DNA of 64,000 nt from Falsibacillus albus (GTDB lineage Bacteria > Bacillota > Bacilli > Bacillales > DSM-25281): assembly GCF_003668575.1 (NCBI RefSeq), contig NZ_RCVZ01000002.1, forward strand, positions 62,001-126,000. The letters run 5' to 3'. The notes under the pieces were generated by a model, which made no database searches, had not been told where the DNA came from, and was given only the letters and a program-made list of their open reading frames with translations. Shown here piece by piece: positions 1-8,430 of the stretch. The position numbers and the translations under genes are program-made. The first letter of the stretch is position 1. Each line of letters starts with the position of its first letter.

Positions 1-622
1 TATTATTGGACTGGATTGTGTTTACTACATCCGTTTGGCTCAGCTTATATTTTTTAAGCTTCTCCTGATCGAGTTGAACGTTGATTTGATCGACGAAGCT
101 TCCAGATACATTGACATTGGCAACTCCTTTTACCTTCGTCAACTCCTGTTTCAATTTCTCCGAAAGCTTTTTCAAATCCTTTTCATCTGTTTCTGACCTT
201 AAAGATAATTGTATGATGGGAAATTGGGAAGGATCGAATTTCAAAAACTTGGGCTGTTCTACATCTTCCGGAATGGGAGTTTGATTGATTCGCTGGAGTA
301 CATCATTTTCAATACCATCAATGGAGGTGCTCCATGAAAATTCCAAAAGGATAAAATTGGACCCTTCCTGTGATGTCGACCGGATTTTTTTGATTCCAGG
401 GAGCGTCGATAGACTTTGCTCCAACGGCTTTGTCACCTTTTCAACCACTTCAGCAGGGCTTGCTCCCGGATAGGAAGCTACGACAACACCAACAGGAGGG
501 TTGATGTCCGGTATCAATTTCAAAGGTATTTTTAATAAAGATACGGTACCCAATATGAGGATCAGGAACATTGTTACGATCGTAAACACGGGTCTCCTTA
601 TCGAAAAATTGCTTAATTTCAA
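1..622 (-). CDS. RND efflux transporter (SwrC/AcrB-like), N-terminal part
   Basis: Partial gene running off the left edge; only about 207 N-terminal residues are present. The translation starts LKLSNFSIRRPVFTIVTMFL (TTG read as Met), the typical first membrane helix of RND pumps, then the periplasmic porter region with P-G-A-S-P-x-x-V-E and P-G-I-K-K-I-R-S-T-S-x-E-G. The TTG start is chosen because GGGAGAAG lies just upstream and the family begins at this point. Such pumps export amphiphiles and drugs using the proton gradient; in B. subtilis the relative SwrC is linked to swarming and surfactin resistance. Substrate cannot be told here. Confidence 0.85.
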   Translation of the reverse strand, partial: MKLSNFSIRRPVFTIVTMFLILILGTVSLLKIPLKLIPDINPPVGVVVASYPGASPAEVVEKVTKPLEQSLSTLPGIKKIRSTSQEGSNFILLEFSWSTSIDGIENDVLQRINQTPIPEDVEQPKFLKFDPSQFPIIQLSLRSETDEKDLKKLSEKLKQELTKVKGVANVNVSGSFVDQINVQLDQEKLKKYKLSQTDVVNTIQSNN

Positions 623-853
623 GTAAACTTCTCCCTTCAATGCTGCCCTCGAAAAATAATTTTACTGGATATATGTACCTTTAAATATAATGGATGGATA
701 TTGTTTGATTCAACTTATTGTCTTCTCTTTTTTATAAATGGACACATTTGAATGGGATTGATATCTCTGCCCCCGCAGCTTAAATCAACTACTGGCAGGC
801 TTTGAATAATTGCAGTTAACTATACAAAAGAGACAAAATCAAAGCATCAAAAT

Positions 854-878
854 AGGGCTGCCTCCTTCAGGCAGCCCT
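854..878 (-). terminator. Terminator of the NhaC-family gene
   Basis: Perfect 10-bp hairpin (AGGGCTGCCT with a 5-nt loop) directly after the stop codon of the minus-strand transporter, followed by ATTTTG. It lies between that gene and the RND pump. Confidence 0.75.
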
Positions 879-885
879 TCAGCCG

Positions 886-2286
886 TTATGCAACTGCTTT
901 ATGTTCTTCGTCCTCGAATGTCAATGTTTTACCTGTCAAACCAAATAGAATCGTCAAAACAGGGGAAAGCAGACAAAAGATTGAAAACGGTAAATAGGAT
1001 AATGTGGAAATTCCAAGGACGTTCGATATGAATACTCCGCACACACTCCAAGGAACCAGCGGATTGATGACAGTTCCGGCGTCTTCCAATACTCGTGATA
1101 AATTTTTTCTGGCCAATCCGACTTTTTGGAATGAAGATTGAAATGTCTCACCGGTCAATAAAATGGAAAGATACTGTTCCCCCACTAAAATATTGATGCC
1201 GATGGCCGTCAGCGCCGCTGAAGCGATCGTCCGCGAACTATGGGTAAAGAGATGCTCTACTCTATTTAAAAGCACCGGGATGATACCTAGCGTGAACAAC
1301 AGGCCTCCCATACTCAAAGCGAGAATGACAAGAGAAATGGTAAACATCATACTATCAATTCCGCCTCTTGATAGTAGAGAATCGACTGCATCAATTCCTG
1401 TATGAGACACATACCCGTTAAATAAAATATTGAACAGCTCTTTGCCTCCTGCAGAATGATGAATGAATGACAGAACGATTGCCGATACGGAACTTAATGC
1501 AAGTGTCAGCAGGGCAGGCTTTTTGGCCACTGTCATGATCAATAGGATGACAATCGGAATGATGCTGTACCAATGGACAAGATCTGTTTTCAATAGCCCT
1601 TCTTGATAATGGTTGATCTTACTTAGGTCGGCCTCAGATATATCCGGTGAGAGAACCCCGAAGAAAAGCAGTGATAATATAAAAGCAGGTCCAGTCGTCC
1701 ACATCATATTGCGGATATGCTCGAATAAATCCACTTTGATGATGGATGAGGCTAAATTCGTGGTATCTGACAACGGAGACATTTTATCACCGAAGAATGC
1801 CCCAGACACAATCGCACCAGCTGTGATTGCTTCTGAAAGCCCAAGAGCATTGGATATTCCAAGAAATGCGATGCCGATTGTGGCAATGGTCGTCAAGGAA
1901 CTGCCGATGCATACCCCGACGATCGATGTCACGATGAATGCCAATGCGTAAAAGAACTTTGGTGTCACGATGCTGAATCCACTGTATATCAAAGTGGGGA
2001 TCGTTCCGCTGATCATCCACGAACTGATCAAGATCCCAATAAAAAAGAAAAGATAAATGGCCGGCAACCCTGCTTTGGCCCCTTCTGCCATTCCCATTTC
2101 CAACTCTTTATAGGCAACCTTCTTTCCAAGTCCAAATAAGAACAGCATCATGATCGATATGAGAATGGGGATATGCGGAGCTGCCTCCAGCTTGATGATA
2201 CTGAAGCCCATAATCAAAAGAATGGCAATAATGATGCCGACCGCTTCGGATAATTTTGGAGTATAAATCGATTTAATTCTGAACAT
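886..2286 (-). CDS. NhaC-family antiporter, probable amino-acid (tyrosine) transporter
   Basis: A 466-residue polytopic membrane protein of the NhaC ion transporter family (about 11-12 hydrophobic segments; conserved G-A-x-F-G-D-K-x-S-P-L-S-D-T-T near the middle). The start MFRIKSIYTPK is used because AGGGGGGT lies 6 nt before that ATG; the reading frame stays open further upstream, but there it crosses the T-box leader. NhaC proteins are annotated as Na+/H+ antiporters, yet the leader is a T-box with a UAC (Tyr) specifier. T-box control of NhaC-like genes (YheL type) has been taken to mean tyrosine uptake. So tyrosine/H+ or Na+ transport is my inference; the family call is firm. Confidence 0.85.
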   Translation of the reverse strand: MFRIKSIYTPKLSEAVGIIIAILLIMGFSIIKLEAAPHIPILISIMMLFLFGLGKKVAYKELEMGMAEGAKAGLPAIYLFFFIGILISSWMISGTIPTLIYSGFSIVTPKFFYALAFIVTSIVGVCIGSSLTTIATIGIAFLGISNALGLSEAITAGAIVSGAFFGDKMSPLSDTTNLASSIIKVDLFEHIRNMMWTTGPAFILSLLFFGVLSPDISEADLSKINHYQEGLLKTDLVHWYSIIPIVILLIMTVAKKPALLTLALSSVSAIVLSFIHHSAGGKELFNILFNGYVSHTGIDAVDSLLSRGGIDSMMFTISLVILALSMGGLLFTLGIIPVLLNRVEHLFTHSSRTIASAALTAIGINILVGEQYLSILLTGETFQSSFQKVGLARKNLSRVLEDAGTVINPLVPWSVCGVFISNVLGISTLSYLPFSIFCLLSPVLTILFGLTGKTLTFEDEEHKAVA

Positions 2287-2349
2287 ATAGGACCCCCCTG
2301 AAATAAATAAGGCGATATCGCCGAAAATATCAGGGAAGAAGCGTTCCAA

Positions 2350-2545
2350 CACAAAAAAGCTTCCTCCCCAATCATAGGGACGAAGAATTCTCCGCGGTAC
2401 CACCCTATTTGACAGGCACTGCCAGTCCACTCAAAGTGATTCAACTCATAGCCAAGCGGTGTAATTCGTTTTATGACTGCCTGGATTTCCACCAACCATC
2501 CAGTCTCTTCCTGCTGCAATTCATATCACTACTATGTCCGCTAAA
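2350..2545 (-). promoter_or_regulatory. T-box riboswitch, tyrosine specifier (UAC)
   Basis: On the minus strand the leader has stem I closed by AGCGG/CCGCT, an AGUA motif on the 5' side of the internal loop, and UAC followed by A on the 3' side next to CCGCT, the expected specifier position. The distal part of stem I carries GGTTGGTGGAAATCC. Then come the T-box AGGGTGGTACCGCGG and the antiterminator partner CGTCCCT. The competing terminator pairs CTTC.TCCC with GGGGA.GAAG (plus-strand 2352-2384) and ends in TTTTTT. Uncharged tRNA-Tyr binding should allow read-through into the NhaC-family gene. Confidence 0.85.
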
Positions 2546-2561
2546 GTTGATTCGTTTTATT

Positions 2562-2592
2562 CTCAAACGCTTTTAAACTTAAACGCTTTTAA
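2562..2592 (-). promoter_or_regulatory. Tandem TTAAAAGCGTTTRAG boxes upstream of the T-box
   Basis: Two 15-bp copies (plus-strand 2562-2576 and 2578-2592) differ at one base and start 16 bp apart. The core AAGCGTTT resembles LacI/CcpA-type operator cores, but the outer bases do not match a cre site well. They sit just upstream of the expected transcript start. Operator function is a guess. Confidence 0.35.
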
Positions 2593-2599
2593 TCGTTAA

Positions 2600-2980
2600 A
2601 GTATTTATAAATAATAATTTAACACGAAAATAAAATTAGTCAAGTATTTTATTCATTATGAAAGGCTGTTTTCGTAAAGATTGTTGTCAAAATCCTACTG
2701 CGTTTTTAACGTAAAAATAGCCTTTTAGTTCGTTGAATGAAATTTTTTCAGCTCTTTACTCCCTATTACGCGATCTTGAAGTTGAAACTTTGCTTAAACA
2801 ATCCTACTTTATTAGCTAAAGCAACAAAGTATGAGGAAAGACCCTTATGAAAAATAAGACGCACCCTGTGTTATGGATGCCTCTGTTAGCATTTGAAATC
2901 AAATAAGATTTATTCAGCTTCAAGCAACTCTTTAACAATAGCTTGCATTCATTAATTTACCTTTATTAACAACGATTGTT
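2600..2980. other. Gene-free stretch between the T-box and the GNAT gene
   Basis: AT-rich and without a plausible gene. The only structure noticed is at 2661-2725, where GGCTGTTTTCGTAAAGATTG resembles sequences flanking the dispersed repeats elsewhere in the window (for example near 54076 and 56046) and is followed by a weak inverted repeat. It may be a decayed repeat end. Confidence 0.4.
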
Positions 2981-3457
2981 TTAATATAGAACTTTCTTCA
3001 AAACGATTTCGTCAATGATTGGAATGCCGTTTTGAGCAACGAGTGGGATATTTGGTTTCATCTTCCTTGCTTCATTGACTGCATTCTCTTTAATTTCTAT
3101 CAAACGGTACCCTCTTTTTTGATAGAAGGCAATCGCCCTAATATTGTCATTGGTAGTTATCAGGGAAATGTACTTCTTTCCTAATGTGAGAGCCAGTTGT
3201 TCAACTTCATATAATAATTTGCTTCCTATGCCCTTCCCTTCATTCCTGGCATCCAATGAAATGACTTCTAAATATTCCTGCCTTTCAAAATATGAGACAA
3301 GTCCAATTATATTTTCATCTAACATGCAGGCAAACCCAGGCAATGTGGAACATTGAAAAATCCCACTGGAAAGGACCATCTCCTCAGATCCCCAATGCTC
3401 GAAAAAGAATTCCTTGCGTTCTTCAACGGATATGATGGAAAGCGAAACAATCTTCAT
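2981..3457 (-). CDS. GNAT-family N-acetyltransferase
   Basis: 158 residues with the acetyl-CoA motif near residue 70-80 (A-R-N-E-G-K-G-I-G-S-K-L-L) and the C-terminal motif D-N-I-R-A-I-A-F-Y-Q-K-R-G-Y typical of GNAT enzymes. The start MKIVSLSII is chosen because GAGGT lies 8 nt upstream; an upstream ATG (3472) would overlap the preceding gene. It follows the EAL protein by one base, so the two form an operon. Substrate unknown. Confidence 0.85.
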   Translation of the reverse strand: MKIVSLSIISVEERKEFFFEHWGSEEMVLSSGIFQCSTLPGFACMLDENIIGLVSYFERQEYLEVISLDARNEGKGIGSKLLYEVEQLALTLGKKYISLITTNDNIRAIAFYQKRGYRLIEIKENAVNEARKMKPNIPLVAQNGIPIIDEIVLKKVLY

Positions 3458-3458
3458 A

Positions 3459-4502
3459 TTATTGTACCTCACACCAAAATGTGCCGGTCATTTTAGGGTG
3501 AAGCGACGGCTTTCCGATTAAATAGCCCTGCCCTAAGTGAATTCCTGCATCCCGGCAATAATACCATTCTTCCATTCTTTCAATTCCTTCAGCCAAAATG
3601 ATAAACCCCAGTTTTTCAGCTAATTCAATCACTTCATTTAAAAAGTTTTGTTTCCTTCCATCCCTGTCACAGAACGAGATATACTCTCTATCAATCTTTA
3701 CATAGTCAGGCTGAAGGCGTGAGAGCATGTCAATGGTTGCAAAGCCTGTCCCAACATCATCGAGCGCTACTTTCATCCCTTCCCTTTTATATCGATCGAG
3801 AACACTCTGCAAATGATGTACATCTTCAATTTTTTCAGTTTCCACCACTTCAAAAACTAAATCCTCAGGCTGAACCTTGTATTGCTCGACTATTTGGAAT
3901 GTATGACGCAGGCAATATTCTGGATTATAAATCGTTGAGGGCAGGAAATTAATAAAGCTTTTAATCCCATCAGGAATGGATCCATGTCTTGTTTTAATAG
4001 CTGTTTCCCTGGCACGCTTATCAAGCAAGGAATGGAGGCCGGTACGATCTGCGAGCTGAAACAATTGGGATGGATTAATATTCGCCCCTTCATCTTCTGA
4101 CCGTAAAAGGGACTCATATCCATAGATTCCGAGGTTTTGCATATCGACTATTGGCTGGAGATGGCTTACCATCCCACCATATTGAATGAACTCAATCATT
4201 TCTTTATTCCTTAAATACAGCAAGAATGTCTCGAAGGTAAACCACTTATTTGTTTCTTTCGTTCGGGATATTCCAACCTGCACCCCTTCAAACATATTGA
4301 TTTTATTGCATGCTTCCATGATTGCAATTAACTCTTGAAACTGTTCAAAATGATAATAATATGTATTCATACTTTGTTGTAAAAAGCCTAAATTGCTCAA
4401 TTCCTTCATTTGACGTCCATCATTCTCAGCCTTTTTAAGCAGAAAAAACCCTTGACTTAAAAAAGTAAAGGGTATTCCGCAATGGAAACAAGTAGTTTTC
4501 AT
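3459..4502 (-). CDS. EAL-domain protein, probable c-di-GMP phosphodiesterase
   Basis: 347 residues. The N-terminal ~105 residues match no domain I recognise; they hold a CxxC near the start (C5-F-H-C8). The EAL domain follows from about residue 112. The signature reads E130-S-L rather than EAL, and the other catalytic/metal positions look intact: N185, E221, D248-D249 (DDVGTG instead of DDFGTG), K269, E305 and Q325 (GQGY). An active phosphodiesterase that linearises c-di-GMP is therefore plausible. No transmembrane segment is seen, so it is likely cytosolic. It lies 13 bases downstream of prfC and just before a GNAT gene. Confidence 0.85.
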   Translation of the reverse strand: MKTTCFHCGIPFTFLSQGFFLLKKAENDGRQMKELSNLGFLQQSMNTYYYHFEQFQELIAIMEACNKINMFEGVQVGISRTKETNKWFTFETFLLYLRNKEMIEFIQYGGMVSHLQPIVDMQNLGIYGYESLLRSEDEGANINPSQLFQLADRTGLHSLLDKRARETAIKTRHGSIPDGIKSFINFLPSTIYNPEYCLRHTFQIVEQYKVQPEDLVFEVVETEKIEDVHHLQSVLDRYKREGMKVALDDVGTGFATIDMLSRLQPDYVKIDREYISFCDRDGRKQNFLNEVIELAEKLGFIILAEGIERMEEWYYCRDAGIHLGQGYLIGKPSLHPKMTGTFWCEVQ

Positions 4503-4515
4503 TTTTTACCTCCAA

Positions 4516-6096
4516 TTATTCAGATAAATCCATTGGGTTAATCAACTTGATAGTTGGATTTTTGTCTTGGAACCATCTTAGAGCAAAATCATTTTCAAAT
4601 AAAAATAACTTTTTATCAAATCGATCTTTTACAAGCAAGCTTCTGGAATTGGATAGCGTGTCATCGATTTTCTCGTCCTCGAGCCAGCGTGCCACTTTTG
4701 AACCTAATGATTCCATGTTCACTTCTGAATTGTATTCATTTTTCAACCGGTGCTCAAAAACTTCGAATTGAAGCTGGCCAACTGCACCAAGAATATAATC
4801 CTCTGTATGGAGTGTTTTATATAATTGTATTGCTCCTTCTTGAACAAGCTGATGAATTCCTTTATGAAACTGCTTTTGTTTCATGACGTTCTTTGCTGTG
4901 ACTTTAACGAAAAGCTCTGGTGTAAATTGAGGCAGTTTCTCAAACTGCATCGTTTTCTTCCCAGTTGTGATCGTATCCCCGATTTGGTAGGTGCCGGAGT
5001 CATACAACCCGATGATGTCCCCGCTGACCGCTGCATTTACAGTACTGCGGTCATCAGCTAAAAATTGAGTCGATTGGGATAGCTTCATCGATTTTCCTGT
5101 ACGGGACAAAGTGACGTTCATCCCTCTTTCAAATTGGCCGGAGCAAATACGGATGAAGGCAATGCGATCCCTATGTGCAGGATTCATGTTCGCTTGGATT
5201 TTGAATACGAAACCGGAAAAATCAGTTGATGCAGGATCTACCATTCCATCATCGGTTTTCCTAGGCTGTGGAGATGGCGCGAATTGCAAATAGGTTTCCA
5301 AAAAGGTTTGCACGCCAAAGTTTGTCAATGCACTCCCAAAAAATACTGGAGATAGTGTTCCGTCCGCAATTCTTTCTCTTGAGAATTCATTTCCAGCTTC
5401 ATTAAGCAAAAGGACTTCTTCCAATGCCTGCTCATAAATGGAAGATTCTTTCATTGGGTGATCGACGGCAAGCCCCCCATCCGCATCCAGCGGCAAGAAA
5501 CGCTCAGATTCATCTGTCCTGAACTGCTCGATTCGATTGTAGAATCGGTCATAGATCCCTAGAAATTCTTTCCCCATGCCTATCGGCCAATTCATTGGAT
5601 ATGATTCGATGCCCAGTACTTCCTCCAGTTCTGCTAGAAGCTCCAGGGGCATTTTGCCTTGACGGTCCATTTTATTGATAAAGGTGAAGATGGGGATGCC
5701 TCTCATGCGGCACACTTTGAAAAGTTTGATGGTCTGGTCCTCGATCCCTTTTGCCGAATCGATGATCATGACAGCACTGTCAACGGCCATCAGTGTACGA
5801 TATGTATCTTCACTGAAATCCTGATGTCCTGGAGTGTCAAGAATGTTGACACGATACCCATCGTATTCAAATTGCATAACTGAAGAAGTTACAGAAATCC
5901 CTCTCTGCTTTTCAATTTCCATCCAATCGGATGTCGCAAACTTTCCAGTCTTCTTCCCTTTTACGGTTCCTGCTGCCCGGATGGCGCCTCCAAATAGGAG
6001 CAGCTGCTCGGTTAAAGTTGTTTTCCCTGCATCCGGATGGGAAATAATGGCGAAAGTCTTTCGTGATTTTACTTCTTCTACAAATGATAATGTCAT
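4516..6096 (-). CDS. prfC: Peptide chain release factor 3
   Basis: A 526-residue translational GTPase. P-loop S-H-P-D-A-G-K-T at residues 19-26, then R-G-I-S-V-T-S (switch I), D-T-P-G-H-Q-D-F (switch II) and N-K-M-D, and a C-terminal part of usual RF3 length. RF3 releases RF1/RF2 from the ribosome after termination. The start MTLSFVEEV follows AAAGGA by 8 nt; an upstream in-frame ATG lacks such a site. RF3 is patchily distributed and, as far as I recall, absent from B. subtilis, so its presence marks a different lineage. Assignment is firm. Confidence 0.95.
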   Translation of the reverse strand: MTLSFVEEVKSRKTFAIISHPDAGKTTLTEQLLLFGGAIRAAGTVKGKKTGKFATSDWMEIEKQRGISVTSSVMQFEYDGYRVNILDTPGHQDFSEDTYRTLMAVDSAVMIIDSAKGIEDQTIKLFKVCRMRGIPIFTFINKMDRQGKMPLELLAELEEVLGIESYPMNWPIGMGKEFLGIYDRFYNRIEQFRTDESERFLPLDADGGLAVDHPMKESSIYEQALEEVLLLNEAGNEFSRERIADGTLSPVFFGSALTNFGVQTFLETYLQFAPSPQPRKTDDGMVDPASTDFSGFVFKIQANMNPAHRDRIAFIRICSGQFERGMNVTLSRTGKSMKLSQSTQFLADDRSTVNAAVSGDIIGLYDSGTYQIGDTITTGKKTMQFEKLPQFTPELFVKVTAKNVMKQKQFHKGIHQLVQEGAIQLYKTLHTEDYILGAVGQLQFEVFEHRLKNEYNSEVNMESLGSKVARWLEDEKIDDTLSNSRSLLVKDRFDKKLFLFENDFALRWFQDKNPTIKLINPMDLSE

Positions 6097-6266
6097 TGTT
6101 GTGTTCCTTTCTAACATAGGTTTCTATTCTTGTTTATCTCGCTCAAAACACCTATGATGCCCTTAGTCTTATAATATTGTTTGTATTTTCACTATTTTTA
6201 AAGGCTCTTTCTAAAAGTTTGCGGCTAATAAACAAAAGGTTGAGTCAGGCTGCAAACAACAAGCTT

Positions 6267-6500
6267 TTACATTTCCCGAGTCCATTGGAATATTCTATTG
6301 GATAAAACTTCTGATTCTTCTATTTTTGTCGAAAGCGAAGATTCCATTCTCTCAAGCAGAGCTGTTTTTTCTTCTTCATATGAAAATGTTGTGGACCATT
6401 CGAGTTGTGGCACTGCTACCATAAAGGATTCTTCCTTTTTGTTTTCATATATATATACTTTCGTCTCATGGCCATTCATAAAAGTTTTACGAATCTTCAT
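6267..6500 (-). CDS. Small conserved hypothetical protein, YueH-like
   Basis: 77 residues starting MKIRKTFMNGHETKVYIYEN, rich in charged residues, without membrane segments. AAAGGAGAT just before the ATG decides the start. The opening resembles what I remember of the YueH family of small bacillar proteins, but the match is from memory only. Function unknown. It stands alone between prfC and the JAMM gene. Confidence 0.7.
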   Translation of the reverse strand: MKIRKTFMNGHETKVYIYENKKEESFMVAVPQLEWSTTFSYEEEKTALLERMESSLSTKIEESEVLSNRIFQWTREM

Positions 6501-6594
6501 CTTTATCTCCTTTAATAAGTGATTCATTTAGACGTTCTATCATTCCGATTACCATCATATCAAAATATACAGCCATTTGGACAGTGCACAAATT

Positions 6595-6635
6595 AAAAAA
6601 GCTTCTTACAATAAATGCAGGAAGCTCTCATTCAA
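6595..6635 (-). terminator. Terminator of the JAMM protease gene
   Basis: AGCTTCCT / AAGAAGCT stem (one mismatch) with an 11-nt loop, followed on the minus strand by TTTTTT. It overlaps the very end of the JAMM coding region. Confidence 0.7.
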
Positions 6636-7023
6636 TTATGGAAAAAGGTATATTAATGTAAATTCCATTAATGATTCGATATATCTTTAACTGAGGGTTT
6701 CCATTTTTGTAAGACATGATCGCCATCTTCACCTGAGAATCCGGATGAAACTGGATGTCGGATTGAGAAGGGATGGGATTTGAATTTGGATGACTGTGAT
6801 AAATGGCAAGAACCTCTTGTTCATAATGGGCTAGTTTATTGAAAACAATTTCAACGTGCTCTTGTCTGACATAAAAATTTTTATTGGTGTTGCTTTCATT
6901 TGGAAGAGCAAAGATGGACAAAATATGATCGTTCACCCCGCCGAGTATGCCGCATGCTTCTTTTGGAAGCTCCCTTTCTACAAAGTGAATGAGTTGATTA
7001 TAAAGCTGTCTCGATAGCTTCAT
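6628..7023 (-). CDS. Stand-alone JAMM/MPN metalloprotease-like protein
   Basis: 131 residues forming a single MPN domain. The complete JAMM zinc motif is visible: E22 (K-E-A-C-G-I-L), H76-S-H78-P, S86 and D89 (HxHx7SxxD). JAMM proteins cleave isopeptide or C-terminal peptide bonds, for example removing ubiquitin-like tags or processing sulphur carrier proteins and cysteine conjugates. No ubiquitin-like gene is next to it. The start MKLSRQLY follows TAGGA by 6 nt. It is downstream of two genes that probably act at the spore surface, so a role in processing a coat component is possible but unproven. Confidence 0.8.
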   Translation of the reverse strand: MKLSRQLYNQLIHFVERELPKEACGILGGVNDHILSIFALPNESNTNKNFYVRQEHVEIVFNKLAHYEQEVLAIYHSHPNSNPIPSQSDIQFHPDSQVKMAIMSYKNGNPQLKIYRIINGIYINIPFSIIE

Positions 7024-7036
7024 GAAAATTCCTACT

Positions 7037-7234
7037 TTACGTTTTCTTTTTCTTGAATAAGGAGAGGAAAGAAAAGGGATTTGATTGTGACTGATGGACG
7101 ACCAGATCATTCTCTATTTTTTCCTGTTTCATTTCCTCCTTACTGATAGTCGGCAGCTCCTTGTTATCTATTTTGTTCTCAGGCTGGTTGTGGGAATTAA
7201 CTTGATCCACAGATGGTGGTGCTTCCCCGTCCAT
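7037..7234 (-). CDS. Small hypothetical protein, acidic with a basic tail
   Basis: 65 residues, low in hydrophobics, ending FLSLFKKKKT. GAGGCG 7 nt before the ATG supports translation, and the gene fits between the coiled-coil gene (7284-8192) and the JAMM gene with short gaps. I do not recognise a family. It resembles the C-terminal lysine-rich end of the upstream protein, so the two may be functionally linked. Confidence 0.6.
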   Translation of the reverse strand: MDGEAPPSVDQVNSHNQPENKIDNKELPTISKEEMKQEKIENDLVVHQSQSNPFSFLSLFKKKKT

Positions 7235-7283
7235 GATTATCGCCTCGGATCTTGCTTCATTATGGAGGGTGGAATTGATGGAT

Positions 7284-8192
7284 TTATTTATTTTTTTTTT
7301 TTAGCATATGCTGATTTCCATGTGATTGTTTATTATTTGATTTAGGTGCATAAATACTTTCCGCCCTCTGGATATCTCGAAATGAAAAGGAAGACGGTCT
7401 TGCTTGCTGTGAAGGTTCATAATATTGGGGTATTGGCTGGCTGGAAGAATAGTTTGGATATTGCTGCTGAGGCTGGGCATTTTGGGTATAAGGAAATTTC
7501 TTTTTCGGCTGCTGTGTTTGCGGTGGATAAGACGACTGGCTTTGTGATGCATATTGCGGTGGTGATGGCTGCTGATAAGATGTCTGGTTTTGGTTTCGGT
7601 TATCATATTGTTCGGATGCAGACTGCTGGTATGATTGCGGGGACTTAGGCTGCTCATATTGCACCGGCGCCTTCTCTACATATTCGTTTATTTCTTGATG
7701 ATGGTGCTGTTCTTCCGCCTGAACGTTTTGCTCCAACAATATCTTCAATGCTTTTTGGATGTCACCAAGGATTGCATTATTGCTTTCAATCAAATTTTTC
7801 ATCGGGTCAGCTGCAGGCTGTGACTTATTTGCTTCCACTGAGTGGGCAAGGACTTGAATTTTATTTGTCATGACGGAAAGCTGCTGCTGGATCCTGTCGA
7901 CCATCCCTTTCAATTCATTGACTTCCTGCGACACTGCCTCGATCTCTTTTTCAAACTGTTGATTATTTTGATTCAGCTCATGAAAGAGCCTCTCGTTATC
8001 AAAGCTCATTTTGTTCAATCTCTCCTCTTTGAGACTAACCTGGCTGGTTAAATGCCGATTTGTTTTTTTCAGTTTCATATAATCATCCGTCAAATCGTTT
8101 TCCTTGTAATGTTGGACAAGCTTTTTATACTTTTTCAGCTCTTCATATAAATTTTTATACTCTGCGGACAATTGTTCGTTTCCCTGTTCCAC
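7284..8192 (-). CDS. Coiled-coil protein with a Q/P/S/Y-rich tail, putative spore-surface protein
   Basis: 302 residues starting with GTG after AGGGGGG. Residues ~1-155 are a long charged coiled coil (heptad-like E/K/L pattern). Residues ~165-270 are low complexity, with many Gln, Pro, Ser and Tyr, followed by a lysine/asparagine-rich end. No signal peptide or membrane segment. Such architecture is common in spore coat and crust scaffolds, and a sigma-K-like promoter lies upstream, back to back with that of the Cys-rich gene at 8431. Family not recognised; spore-surface role is inference. Confidence 0.7.
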   Translation of the reverse strand: MEQGNEQLSAEYKNLYEELKKYKKLVQHYKENDLTDDYMKLKKTNRHLTSQVSLKEERLNKMSFDNERLFHELNQNNQQFEKEIEAVSQEVNELKGMVDRIQQQLSVMTNKIQVLAHSVEANKSQPAADPMKNLIESNNAILGDIQKALKILLEQNVQAEEQHHHQEINEYVEKAPVQYEQPKSPQSYQQSASEQYDNRNQNQTSYQQPSPPQYASQSQSSYPPQTQQPKKKFPYTQNAQPQQQYPNYSSSQPIPQYYEPSQQARPSSFSFRDIQRAESIYAPKSNNKQSHGNQHMLKKKNK

Positions 8193-8225
8193 TTTCGTCC
8201 CCCCTATTTAACTACAGGACTTTAA

Positions 8226-8253
8226 CAATATATGTCGGCACACAGACAAGTGT
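8226..8253 (-). promoter_or_regulatory. Sigma-K-like promoter for the coiled-coil gene
   Basis: On the minus strand AC (8252-8253), 17 bp, then CATATATTG (8226-8234), matching the sigma-K pattern AC-N16/17-CATANNNTA except for the last base. It lies 34 bp upstream of the GTG start. Confidence 0.4.
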
Positions 8254-8363
8254 GATGAACATACGCTAAGAAAAAGCAATCCCTTAATTTGTAAAGTTGG
8301 AAAAATGGCCTCGTGTCATAGGACAATAGCTTGTTTTCATCGAAAATATGCGCTTTCCCTAGT

Positions 8364-8391
8364 ACACAAACATGCTATTTTTCATACTTTG
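8364..8391 (+). promoter_or_regulatory. Sigma-K-like promoter for the Cys-rich gene
   Basis: AC (8364-8365), 17 bp, then CATACTTTG (8383-8391), one base off the sigma-K consensus. It sits 40 bp before the ATG at 8431 and is divergent to the similar promoter at 8226-8253. Confidence 0.45.
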
Positions 8392-8430
8392 AAACTGTAA
8401 TAAAAAACTTTTGAAGGTGGTAGATTTTTT

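Noticed and set aside
2287-2430. N-terminal extension of the NhaC-family protein
   Set aside because: The extension is translated T-box leader, including the terminator hairpin.
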